DNA from: Aromatoleum evansii
GTDB lineage: Bacteria; Pseudomonadota; Gammaproteobacteria; Burkholderiales; Rhodocyclaceae
Direction of reading: 5' to 3'
DNA: 64,000 bases
NCBI RefSeq assembly: GCF_012910805.1
Contig: NZ_WTVK01000025.1
Span: forward strand, 16,441 to 80,440
Shown here: in pieces, positions 43,886-51,621 of the stretch
Position numbering within the stretch: the stretch's first letter is position 1
Layout: each line of letters begins with the position of its first letter
The notes under the pieces: model-generated
The model's input: the letters and a program-made list of their open reading frames with translations, nothing else
The model's database searches: none
Told to the model about the DNA's origin: nothing
Made by a program: the position numbers and the translations under genes

Positions 43886-44428
43886 ATGCGACTCATCTCA
43901 CTAACCTTATTGCTAACAGCCGGAGTTACGCTGTCGGCGCGGGCGGCAGAGTTCATTGGCGTACGGATTGACGAAGAAGGCGGCAAACTAACGCTTATTG
44001 AACGTGGCGGTTCTACATTACTGGCGCCGAGGTTTGGTGACCAGGACGGCTTCGATAAGCCTGGCATTTCCGAAAATCACCGCTATGCGGGGTGGCTGGC
44101 CCTATTCCCGAATCGAGGGGCCTCATACTCTCAGCCGATCGAACTCGTCGTGATGGATACTTCAAAGCACACTCGGCGGTTTTCTGGAAATTTCGGTATG
44201 GTCTTCGGTTGGTGCTTCGCGGAGAACAGCGATGCCGTCATATATCGATACCAGTTTCCACACGGAGCGACGCCGATTGGGTTCGACATGCGGCGCCTGA
44301 AGGATGGCAAGTTACTGCGCCGCGCTCTGGTTGAACCGGTCAACTCCGACGAGGATGAATCTGAAGTCATCAGGACCAAGGCTCCGGTATGGACGAGATG
44401 CGCCCAAGAGAGCGCGACCGGAGGTTGA
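43886..44428 (+). CDS. cassette protein, exported, 180 aa
   Basis: ATG at 43886 begins MRLISLTLLLTAGVTLSARA, a signal peptide with a likely cut after ARA. The body is a soluble beta-rich domain with FSGNFGMVFGWCF in the centre and two cysteines. No domain is recognised. It is the last ORF of the array; no convincing attC follows, so its right end may be eroded. Confidence 0.6.
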   Translation: MRLISLTLLLTAGVTLSARAAEFIGVRIDEEGGKLTLIERGGSTLLAPRFGDQDGFDKPGISENHRYAGWLALFPNRGASYSQPIELVVMDTSKHTRRFSGNFGMVFGWCFAENSDAVIYRYQFPHGATPIGFDMRRLKDGKLLRRALVEPVNSDEDESEVIRTKAPVWTRCAQESATGG

Positions 44429-44703
44429 CACCTTACCCATCCCCAAGGGACTTCCCGTCAACCTCTTCCTTGCGGATGGGATATTGGGGCTCATCGAGCT
44501 GCTGCCAGCTGGCAGTCATCGTCGTCGATTTTGGCGTGACGGCCCTTGCTTGGCGACCATTCTTAGCCGAGAACAATCTGTAGGTCCGAAGAGGTCTCGC
44601 CTTGCCAAATGCACAGCGCCTCCCGGTGCGGACGTGACCATTCGGCGGAAGGCGCCTTCGGCTTTTCCGCCCTACGAAACGCTCTGGAAACATCCGCAGT
44701 CCC
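44429..44703. other. gap between cassette array and pad operon
   Basis: No supportable gene. It holds a half copy of the palindromic repeat (44644-44677) and leads into the AraC-type operator. It may be the decayed end of the array. Confidence 0.35.
44644..44677. repeat. REP/MITE-like palindromic repeat, partial copy A
   Basis: GGCGGAAGGCGCCTTCGGCT followed by TTTCCGCCCTACG matches the right half of the full copies at 54195-54284 and 56994-57089. Confidence 0.7.
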
Positions 44704-44732
44704 CGGATAGGCGCCGCAGTTGCCGGATAGTC
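44696..44732 (+). promoter_or_regulatory. AraC-type direct-repeat operator, copy 3 (padB promoter)
   Basis: CCGGATAG (44703-44710) and CCGGATAG (44723-44730) are perfect direct repeats with a 20-bp period and GCGCCG between them. They end about 70 bp before the padB start, and CCAATAGTG follows as a possible -10 region. This is the best-preserved of the three copies. Confidence 0.68.
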
Positions 44733-44798
44733 CCGCCGGGGGCGCTCCAATAGTGTAGAGCCTTGATAAGCGACGCGACTTTCCACCGAGGAGCGGCA

Positions 44799-47426
44799 AT
44801 GGAGACTCTCACGCAGCCGGTGCAGAACTCGATGAAGCCGGGCAAGTGGCTCAATTCGAGCTGCAAGATGTGCATCCACTCGTGTACGACGCGGATCCAC
44901 GTCAGCGAGGACGGCGTCATCAACAAGATCGAGGGCAATCCGACGAGCCCGAGCAACAACGGGCGGCTGTGCCCGAAGGGCAATGCGGCGATCCTGCGGC
45001 ACTATGATCCGGCGCGCTTCAGGACGCCGTTGCGGCGCACGAACCCGGAGAAGGGGCCCGGCGTCGATCCGAAGTGGGTGCCGATTGGCTGGGACGAGGC
45101 GCTCGACCTGGTCGGCCGCGAGCTGAAGAAGACGCTGGACGAGGATCCGCGCAAGCTGATGCCGGCGATCAACGACTTCCAGAAGCTCTTCCTGTGGGCG
45201 TGGCCGGCGGCGCTGGGCAACGCGAACTACCTGTCGTCGGTCGGCAACTTCTGCGGCGGCGGCTACCACCCGATGAACGGGTTCATCCACGCCGCCTTTG
45301 CCGCGGCGAACGACGTCAATTACTGCAACTACTGGATCAACAACGGCGGCGGCGATGGTTTTTCATCGCACCTGCACACCGCCGCGCAGGCGAACCACGT
45401 CGCGAAGGCGCGCGTCGAGCGCAACATGCGCGTCGTCGTCGTCGAGCCGCGGCTGTCGATCGGTGCCGCGAAGGCGAACGAGTGGGTGCCGATCCGGCCG
45501 GCGACCGACCGCCAGTTCGCGCTCGGCCTCGCGCACGTGCTCGTCGCGGAGAAGCTCTACGACGCGAAGTTCCTGAAGAAGGACACCAACGCGCCTTACC
45601 TGGTCGGCCCCGACGGGTATTTCGTGCGCAACGGCGAAGGCAAGATCTACGTGTGGGACGCGGTCGACAAGCGCGCACGGCTGTGGGACGACCCCGAGAT
45701 CAAGGACTTCGCGCTCGAAGGCACCTACACCGTTGACGGCAAGCCGTGCCGGCCGGCCTTCCAGAAGTTCAAGGACATCCTCGCCGACTGTGCGCCGGAG
45801 CAGATGGAGAAGCTGACGACTGTGCCGGCGGCGACCACGCGGCGCATCGCGCGCGAGTTCGCGAAGGCCGCGCAGATCGGCTCGTTCATCGAGATCGACG
45901 GCCGCGTGCTGCCGCTGCGCCCCGCCGCGTACAACTACTATCGCGGTGCGCAGGGGCACAAGTACAGCGCGATGGCGAACCACGCGTTCAAGCTGGTGAA
46001 CTTCCTCGTCGGCGCGATCGACACGCCGGGAGGGCATGTCGGCGTCACGCTCGACGACCAGATGCAGGACATCCGCGGCGGCTTCGGCACGATCCAGGCC
46101 GGCGAAAACGGCATGCTGCAGACGATGCCGCACCAGCTGCATCCGGAAGTGCCGTTCTCGTGGCCGCCGAACGAGACGCACCTGATGGGCTTCTTCCCGA
46201 TCGGCGTCGATCCCGGGCATCTGACGCAGCACACGCTCGCGAACGCCGACAAGTTCGGGCTCGACTACCGGCCCGACACGCTCTTGATGTGCCACTCGAA
46301 CCCGCTGTGGAACCTGCCCGGCGACCGCGAGCAGTGGTACGCGATGCTGCGCGACATGCGCTTCATCGTCGCGATCGACATCCTGCCGAACGAATCGAAC
46401 GAGTGGGCCGACGTGATCCTGCCGTCGCACGATCTCCTCGAGTCGTGGAACATGACGATGATCGAGCCGCCGCACCACGAGGGCATGTGCCTGCGCCAGC
46501 CCGCGACGCCGCCGCTGTACGACACGAAGAGCGAGGAGGAGATCTTCTACGAGATCTCCGAGCGCCTCGGCCTGCTCGAGACCTGGAACGGCATCCTCAA
46601 CTTCGTCAATGGCTTCCACCAGAAGCCCGAGCTGCTGCTCGAACCGACGCGCAAGTACAGCGACCGCGAAATCGCCGAGCGCAAGGGCAAGCTGTGGAAC
46701 GGCCAGGATCTCGACTGGTACGTCGAGCACGGCCATGCGGTGACGCCGCGCCGTCCGGAGAAGTGGTACCGGCCGTGGGAAGGGCTGCGACTCCATTTCT
46801 ACCTCGAGGACATCGTGCGGGCGCGCGACACCTTGCGGCAGAAGATGGAGGTGGCCGACGTGCCGTTCCGCCACGAGTGGGAGTGGGGCGACTATCAGCC
46901 GCTGCCGACGGCAGTGCCCGACCCGGTGCATCACGAACGGGCCGACTTCGACCTCTACGCGATCACGTTCAAGGACATCCAGATCAACTTCGGCGAGAGC
47001 ATCGGCAACCCGTGGATCAACGACATCGTGTTCAAGGACCCGGTGCACACGGCGGTGCTGCTGAACCCGAAGGCCGCGCGTGAAAGGCGGCTGGACGAGG
47101 GCGACATCGTGCGCATCGAGTCGCCGTACGGCTCGATCGTCGCGAAGCTCGCGCTGTCCGAAGGCGTCCATCCCGATGCGGTGTGCGTGTCGAACGCGCT
47201 GTCGCGGGTGGCGACGCAGAACACCGGCGTGCGCCACGGCGGCGGCAACTTCAACCAGCTGCTGCCGGCGAACCTGCGGCACACCGACGCGTGCAGCGGA
47301 CAGCCGGAGACGGTCGCGAAGGTGAAGCTGACGAAAATCGCCTCGGTGCCGGAGGCGGTCGCGGCCGGCAATTCGGTATTTGGGCAGCGGAGCGGGAGGA
47401 TTGGCGGAAAGGGGAGGGCGCACTGA
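44799..47426 (+). CDS. padB: phenylacetyl-CoA:acceptor oxidoreductase, molybdopterin subunit
   Basis: The protein is 875 aa from ATG 44799 after CGAGGAG. It is a bis-MGD molybdenum oxidoreductase of the DMSO-reductase family, with an N-terminal [4Fe-4S] site (C22, C25, C29, C58) and conserved dinucleotide-binding regions (VEPRLSIGAAKANEWVPIRP near the middle). The following genes encode a four-cluster ferredoxin subunit, a membrane anchor and the complete phenylglyoxylate dehydrogenase, the pad gene order of Azoarcus evansii. PadBCD oxidises the alpha-carbon of phenylacetyl-CoA to give phenylglyoxylate in anaerobic phenylalanine/phenylacetate degradation. No twin-arginine leader is visible, consistent with a membrane-bound enzyme facing the cytoplasm. 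Confidence 0.85.
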   Translation: METLTQPVQNSMKPGKWLNSSCKMCIHSCTTRIHVSEDGVINKIEGNPTSPSNNGRLCPKGNAAILRHYDPARFRTPLRRTNPEKGPGVDPKWVPIGWDEALDLVGRELKKTLDEDPRKLMPAINDFQKLFLWAWPAALGNANYLSSVGNFCGGGYHPMNGFIHAAFAAANDVNYCNYWINNGGGDGFSSHLHTAAQANHVAKARVERNMRVVVVEPRLSIGAAKANEWVPIRPATDRQFALGLAHVLVAEKLYDAKFLKKDTNAPYLVGPDGYFVRNGEGKIYVWDAVDKRARLWDDPEIKDFALEGTYTVDGKPCRPAFQKFKDILADCAPEQMEKLTTVPAATTRRIAREFAKAAQIGSFIEIDGRVLPLRPAAYNYYRGAQGHKYSAMANHAFKLVNFLVGAIDTPGGHVGVTLDDQMQDIRGGFGTIQAGENGMLQTMPHQLHPEVPFSWPPNETHLMGFFPIGVDPGHLTQHTLANADKFGLDYRPDTLLMCHSNPLWNLPGDREQWYAMLRDMRFIVAIDILPNESNEWADVILPSHDLLESWNMTMIEPPHHEGMCLRQPATPPLYDTKSEEEIFYEISERLGLLETWNGILNFVNGFHQKPELLLEPTRKYSDREIAERKGKLWNGQDLDWYVEHGHAVTPRRPEKWYRPWEGLRLHFYLEDIVRARDTLRQKMEVADVPFRHEWEWGDYQPLPTAVPDPVHHERADFDLYAITFKDIQINFGESIGNPWINDIVFKDPVHTAVLLNPKAARERRLDEGDIVRIESPYGSIVAKLALSEGVHPDAVCVSNALSRVATQNTGVRHGGGNFNQLLPANLRHTDACSGQPETVAKVKLTKIASVPEAVAAGNSVFGQRSGRIGGKGRAH

Positions 47427-48040
47427 TGGCCAAGTGGGGGATGGTTTTCGATCTGCGCCGCTGCATCGGCTGCAACGCGTGCGCGGTCGCGTGCAAGCAG
47501 GAGAACAGCCTGCCCGACGGCGTGTTCTTCACCAAGACGCTGTCGGAGGAGGTCGGCGAGTATCCCGACGTCACGCGCAGCTACGTGCCGACGATCTGCA
47601 ACCACTGCGAGGACGCGCCGTGCGAGCGCGCCTGTCCGACCGGCGCGACCTACACGCGCCCCGACGGCATCGTCATGGTCGATCGCGACAAATGCATCGG
47701 CTGCGGCACCTGCATCGTCGCGTGCCCGTACGACCAGCGCACGCGGCTCGAGCCGGAGATGCTGAACAAGGGGCTGTTCGGCGACGGGCGTCTGACGCCG
47801 TTCGAGGAGCAGGGCATCGGGCGCTTCACCGCCGGCACCGTCGTCAAATGCACGTTCTGCCATGAACGCGTCGACGCCGGCCTGCTGCCGGCGTGCGTCG
47901 CGACCTGTCCGACCGAGGCGCGCATCTTCGGCGATCTGGACGACCCGCATAGTCGTCCGCGGCAGCTGATCCTGGAACGCCGCGGGCGCCAGCCGCTGCC
48001 GGAGAAGAACACCAACCCGCGCGTCTTCTACATCGACTGA
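47426..48040 (+). CDS. padC: phenylacetyl-CoA:acceptor oxidoreductase, Fe-S subunit
   Basis: The protein is 204 aa from ATG 47426, overlapping the padB stop (TGATG). It carries four cysteine clusters of the DmsB/NrfC type: CIGCNACAVACKQ, CNHCEDAPCERACP, CIGCGTCIVACPYD, and a CTFCHERVDAG/CVATCP pair. It passes electrons from the molybdenum subunit to the membrane anchor. A longer in-frame extension upstream is only a shadow of padB. Confidence 0.88.
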   Translation: MAKWGMVFDLRRCIGCNACAVACKQENSLPDGVFFTKTLSEEVGEYPDVTRSYVPTICNHCEDAPCERACPTGATYTRPDGIVMVDRDKCIGCGTCIVACPYDQRTRLEPEMLNKGLFGDGRLTPFEEQGIGRFTAGTVVKCTFCHERVDAGLLPACVATCPTEARIFGDLDDPHSRPRQLILERRGRQPLPEKNTNPRVFYID

Positions 48041-48051
48041 AGGAGAATCTG

Positions 48052-48951
48052 ATGATCGCGAGCAACCGCATCGCGGACGGGACGTTCCGCGTCGGCGTCG
48101 GCCTGCAGAAGGCGTGGGGCGTGCAGATGGCCACCGCGTTCTTCTTCGGCGAGGCCGGGGCCGGGCTGTACTTCGTCGCGCAGTTCTTCGGCTTCGTTCC
48201 CGGCATGGTCGCCGGGCTGCTCATGGTGCTGTTCGGCAAGGCCGGCGGGCACGTGCTGCACCTGGGGCAGCCGCTGCGCGGCTGGCGCGCACTGACGAAA
48301 GTGCGCACCTCGTGGGTGAGCCGCGGGCTCGCGGCGATCCTGTTGTTCGTCGTCGCGGGTGCGCTGCACGTCATCGACGTGCGTGCCGGCGTGCTGCCGG
48401 CCGGGGTGTCGCAGCTCGTCGCGGCGGTCGCGCTCGCGGCGTGCTTCGTGATCATGGTGTACCAGGGCTTCGCGATGTCGCAATCGCCGGCGATCGCGCT
48501 GTGGAGCGGCGGGCTGATGCCGGTCGCGAGCCTGACATACGCGCTGCTCAACGGCGTGCTGCTGACGCTGGTGTTCGGATTCGGCGAGCACTTCCTCGCG
48601 GAGCGGCCCGACACCGTGCGGCTGCTGCAGGTCCTCGCGGTCGCGCTGATGCTGTATGGGCTGGTCACCGTGCTGTGTCTGCTGAACGGCGCGCGCCACG
48701 CGTCGGAAGGCGGACGGCAGTCGGTCGCGATGCTGTTGCAGGGGGGCTTCGCGCGCTGGTTCGTGCCGCTCGTGATCGGGGCGGGTTTCGTCGTCTCGGC
48801 GCTGATGATGCTCGCCGCGCCGCCGGCCTTCGCGTGGATGCTCGCGGTCGCCGGCCTCGAACTCACCGGCTACTACGCGTTCCGCGTGCTCGTGTTCAAG
48901 GCCGGCGGCTACGACCCGGCGCTGAGCTTCGCGTACCGCTTCCGGCACTGA
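48052..48951 (+). CDS. padD: phenylacetyl-CoA:acceptor oxidoreductase, membrane anchor
   Basis: This 299-aa protein has about eight hydrophobic segments and no cofactor motif beyond scattered His residues (GHVLHLGQPLRGW resembles the DmsC/NrfD quinone-site region). It anchors PadBC and passes electrons to quinone. Start at 48052 after AAGGAGA. Confidence 0.82.
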   Translation: MIASNRIADGTFRVGVGLQKAWGVQMATAFFFGEAGAGLYFVAQFFGFVPGMVAGLLMVLFGKAGGHVLHLGQPLRGWRALTKVRTSWVSRGLAAILLFVVAGALHVIDVRAGVLPAGVSQLVAAVALAACFVIMVYQGFAMSQSPAIALWSGGLMPVASLTYALLNGVLLTLVFGFGEHFLAERPDTVRLLQVLAVALMLYGLVTVLCLLNGARHASEGGRQSVAMLLQGGFARWFVPLVIGAGFVVSALMMLAAPPAFAWMLAVAGLELTGYYAFRVLVFKAGGYDPALSFAYRFRH

Positions 48952-48973
48952 CTTGCCGCGACGGAGAAGCCCG

Positions 48974-49951
48974 ATGCGTACGAGCATTGCCCGGCTGTGG
49001 CGGGCGAGCGGCAGCCGCGCGGTGTCCGCGCTCCGGCTGACCGCCGGGGACGTGCGCGGCGAGGCGACCTGCCATGTCATCGACGAGGAGGCGCTGACGA
49101 TCGACGTCGAAGGCGTCGGGCGCTACACGCTGATGTGGACGCCGGCCGAGGGGGACGAGCGCGACGACGGCGCCGCCGGTTTCGTCGCCGGGGAGGGCGT
49201 GCTCGGCGATGAACCGGTACCGGAGCGGCTCGCGCTCGCGGCGGGCTTCGCATACTCCGAGGGGATCATCGGCAGTCTCGACGACATCGCGACGATGGCC
49301 GTCTGCCCCGACCGGCAGGACGTCGTGCGCATGCGCCTGGTCGCGCCCGAGCGTGTCGCGGTGAAGCGGCGCGACGTGGTCGTCGCGAGCTCCTGCGGCG
49401 TGTGCGGCGGGCGCGATGCGATCGAGGACGGTTTCGACGACTTCGCGCCGGTCGGGGCCCGGCTGCGCCTCGCGGGGTCGGAGCTCACCGCGCTGATGGC
49501 GGCGATGCAGCGCCGGCAGCACCTCTTCCGCACCACCGGCGGCGCGCATGCCGCGGCGCTGTTCTCGCCGCGTGCCGGCATCGTCGCCGCTGCCGAGGAC
49601 CTCGGCCGCCACAACGCGCTCGACAAGGTCGTCGGCGAATGCCTGCTGCGCGAGGTGCCGCTCGCCGGCTGCGGCGTCGTGCTGTCCTCGCGCCTGAGCT
49701 ACGAGATGGTCGCGAAGGCCGCGCGCGCCGGCTTCGAACTCGTCGCCGCGGTGTCCGCGCCGACCTCGATCGCGATCGTGCTCGCGGAACGCGTCGGCAT
49801 CACGCTGTGCGGCTTCGTCCGTGGTCCTTCCGCGACCGTCTATACCCATCCCCACCGCATCCATCCCGATGGCATCCGCGCCCGCGCCCGCGGGCACGAA
49901 CCGGCCCGCGCGGAGGGCGCCGCCGTGGTCCCTTTGAAGATCGACGATTGA
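48974..49951 (+). CDS. FdhD-like sulfurtransferase for bis-MGD enzymes
   Basis: The protein is 325 aa from ATG 48974 after CGGAGAAG; the upstream in-frame TTG was rejected. FdhD signatures are present: GEGVLGDEPVPERLALAAGF-YSEGII, the CxxC pair C141 and C144 in SSCGVCGG, and FRTTGGAHAAALF with EDLGRHNALDK. FdhD moves sulfur from IscS to the molybdenum of formate dehydrogenase. Inside the pad operon, its client is presumably PadB. An in-operon copy is a notable difference from the basic pad set. Confidence 0.88.
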   Translation: MRTSIARLWRASGSRAVSALRLTAGDVRGEATCHVIDEEALTIDVEGVGRYTLMWTPAEGDERDDGAAGFVAGEGVLGDEPVPERLALAAGFAYSEGIIGSLDDIATMAVCPDRQDVVRMRLVAPERVAVKRRDVVVASSCGVCGGRDAIEDGFDDFAPVGARLRLAGSELTALMAAMQRRQHLFRTTGGAHAAALFSPRAGIVAAAEDLGRHNALDKVVGECLLREVPLAGCGVVLSSRLSYEMVAKAARAGFELVAAVSAPTSIAIVLAERVGITLCGFVRGPSATVYTHPHRIHPDGIRARARGHEPARAEGAAVVPLKIDD

Positions 49952-49961
49952 GGAGAACAGC

Positions 49962-50750
49962 ATGAGCGCCAATGGCCATGTACTGACACAGCTCGCCGCA
50001 GAGCTTGCCCGCGGCTCGGTCACGGTCGTCGACCTGACGCAGCCGCTCGGCCCGGACACGCCGGTGCTCGCGCTGCCGCCGCCGTTCGCGAACTCGCCCG
50101 GCGTGAGCTTCGAGACGATCTCGCACTACGACGACAAGGGCCCCGCGTGGTACTGGCGCACGATCCGCATGGGCGAGCATACGGGCACGCATTTCGACGC
50201 GCCGGTGCATTGGGTCAGCGGCAAGGATCGCGCCGACAACACGCTCGACACGATTCCCGCGGAGCGCTTCGTCGGCCCCGCCTGTGTCATCGACATCAGC
50301 CGCGAGGCGGCGGCGAACCCGGACCACCTGCTCACGCGCGACGCCGTGCTCGCGTGGGAAGCGAAGCACGGGCGCATCCCGCCGAAATCGTGGGTGCTGC
50401 TGCGCAGCGACTGGTCGAAGCGCGTCGGCGTCGCCGAATTCCTCAACTGCCGCGAGGACGGGCCGCATTCGCCGGGCTTCGACCGCGACGCGACCGAACT
50501 CCTCGCGCTCGAACGCGATGTGCTGGGCGTCGGCGTCGAGACCGTGGGCACCGACGCGGGCCAGGCGCACAGCTTCGATCCGCCGTTCTGGACGCACCAC
50601 ATCATGCAGGGCAACGGCAAGTTCGGCCTCGCGAGCCTCGCGAATCTCGACCGGCTGCCGCCGACCGGCGCCGTCGTCGTCGCCTCGCCGCTGAAGCTCG
50701 TCGGCGGCTCGGGCAGCCCGCTGCGCGTGCTTGCGCTCGTGCCGGCCTGA
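49962..50750 (+). CDS. cyclase-family (KynB-like) metal-dependent hydrolase
   Basis: This 262-aa protein carries the family motif GEHTGTHFDAPVHW, with metal ligands H73, H77, D79 and H83. Relatives include kynurenine formamidase and isatin hydrolase. It lies between padD/fdhD and padE in one run of plus-strand genes. A hydrolytic step in the pathway, for instance of an acyl-CoA, amide or lactone-like side product, is possible but unproven. Start at 49962 after AGGAGAA. Confidence 0.85.
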   Translation: MSANGHVLTQLAAELARGSVTVVDLTQPLGPDTPVLALPPPFANSPGVSFETISHYDDKGPAWYWRTIRMGEHTGTHFDAPVHWVSGKDRADNTLDTIPAERFVGPACVIDISREAAANPDHLLTRDAVLAWEAKHGRIPPKSWVLLRSDWSKRVGVAEFLNCREDGPHSPGFDRDATELLALERDVLGVGVETVGTDAGQAHSFDPPFWTHHIMQGNGKFGLASLANLDRLPPTGAVVVASPLKLVGGSGSPLRVLALVPA

Positions 50751-50760
50751 CGGAGGGCGC

Positions 50761-51333
50761 ATGTTCGAGGTGCGACTGCACGGACGCGGCGGCCAGGGGA
50801 CGGTGCTCGCCGCCGGAATACTCGCGAAGGCGCTCGTCGCCGAGGGAAAACACGTCGTCGCGGTGCCGCAGTTCGGCTTCGAGCGCCGCGGCGCGCCGGT
50901 CGCGGCCTACCTGCGCGCGTCGGAGACGCCGATGCGGGCGATGACCAACATCTATGCACCGGACTGCGTCGTGTGCATCGACTCGTCCTTGCCGCGCGTC
51001 GTCGACATCTTCGCCGGGCTGCGCGCCGGCGGCATGCTGGTGCAGGCGAGCCGGCTCGCACCGCAGGATATCGCGGTTCCGGCTACGGTCGCGACGGTCG
51101 CCGTGTGCGACGCAGTCGGCATCGCACGCGAGGTGTTCGGGCGGCCGATCACCAATACCGTGATGCTGGGCGCGTTCGCGCGCGCGACGGGCCTCGTGTC
51201 GCTCGAAGCGCTCGAGCGCGCGCTGGAAGAGACGAGTTTCAGGGACGGCGGCCTCGCGCAGAACCGGCGCGCGCTCGCGCTCGGCCATGCGCGCACCGTG
51301 GTGCACCGCATCGGTCAGCGGGAGGCGGCATGA
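50761..51333 (+). CDS. padE: phenylglyoxylate dehydrogenase, gamma subunit
   Basis: The protein is 190 aa from ATG 50761. It is the 2-oxoacid:acceptor oxidoreductase gamma domain with HGRGGQGTVLAAGILAKAL at residues 7-25 and VPQFGFERRGAPVAAYLR. It forms part of the five-subunit enzyme that converts phenylglyoxylate and CoA to benzoyl-CoA with NAD. Its stop overlaps the padF start (ATGA). Confidence 0.88.
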   Translation: MFEVRLHGRGGQGTVLAAGILAKALVAEGKHVVAVPQFGFERRGAPVAAYLRASETPMRAMTNIYAPDCVVCIDSSLPRVVDIFAGLRAGGMLVQASRLAPQDIAVPATVATVAVCDAVGIAREVFGRPITNTVMLGAFARATGLVSLEALERALEETSFRDGGLAQNRRALALGHARTVVHRIGQREAA

Positions 51334-51620
51334 AGAAGCAGGCGGTGCCGCTGTTCGACGCGAGCGCGATCCCGAAGACGCTGTGCCCGATCGCGACCGA
51401 GTACAGCCGCATGCTGCCGGGCGACTGGCGCTCGCTGCGTCCGGTGGTCGACCGCAGGAAATGCGTCAAATGCGCGGTGTGCTGGCTGTATTGCCCGGTG
51501 CAATGCGTGGTCGAGCGCGCCGGCTGGTTCGACATGAACCTCGCGACCTGCAAGGGCTGCGGCATCTGCGCGCGCGAATGCCCGCATGGGGCGATTTCGA
51601 TGGTCGCCGAAGAGGAATGA
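51330..51620 (+). CDS. padF: phenylglyoxylate dehydrogenase, delta (ferredoxin-like) subunit
   Basis: This 96-aa protein has two [4Fe-4S] motifs: C45, C48, C51, C55 and C74, C77, C80, C84. Both follow the CxxCxxCxxxCP ferredoxin pattern. It overlaps padE and is one base short of padG. It relays electrons within the enzyme. Confidence 0.9.
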   Translation: MKKQAVPLFDASAIPKTLCPIATEYSRMLPGDWRSLRPVVDRRKCVKCAVCWLYCPVQCVVERAGWFDMNLATCKGCGICARECPHGAISMVAEEE

Positions 51621-51621
51621 G

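Larger units (their letters stand above)
37795..44428 (+). other. integron gene-cassette array without integrase (CALIN-like)
   Basis: Seven small ORFs, all on the plus strand and mostly without recognised function, are separated by short palindromic sites. These begin with a YAAC core overlapping or just after the stop codon and end with a GTTRRRY-like core just before the next ORF. The two clearest attC sites are at 42457-42549 and 43280-43346. A third is split by an IS110/IS1111-type insertion. Base composition is visibly less G+C-rich than in both flanks. No intI gene lies within the window. Confidence 0.78.

Noticed and set aside
44433..45290. 285-codon minus-strand ORF over the padB start region
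   Set aside because: It crosses the operator and the start of padB on the opposite strand, shows no motif and has shadow-like composition.
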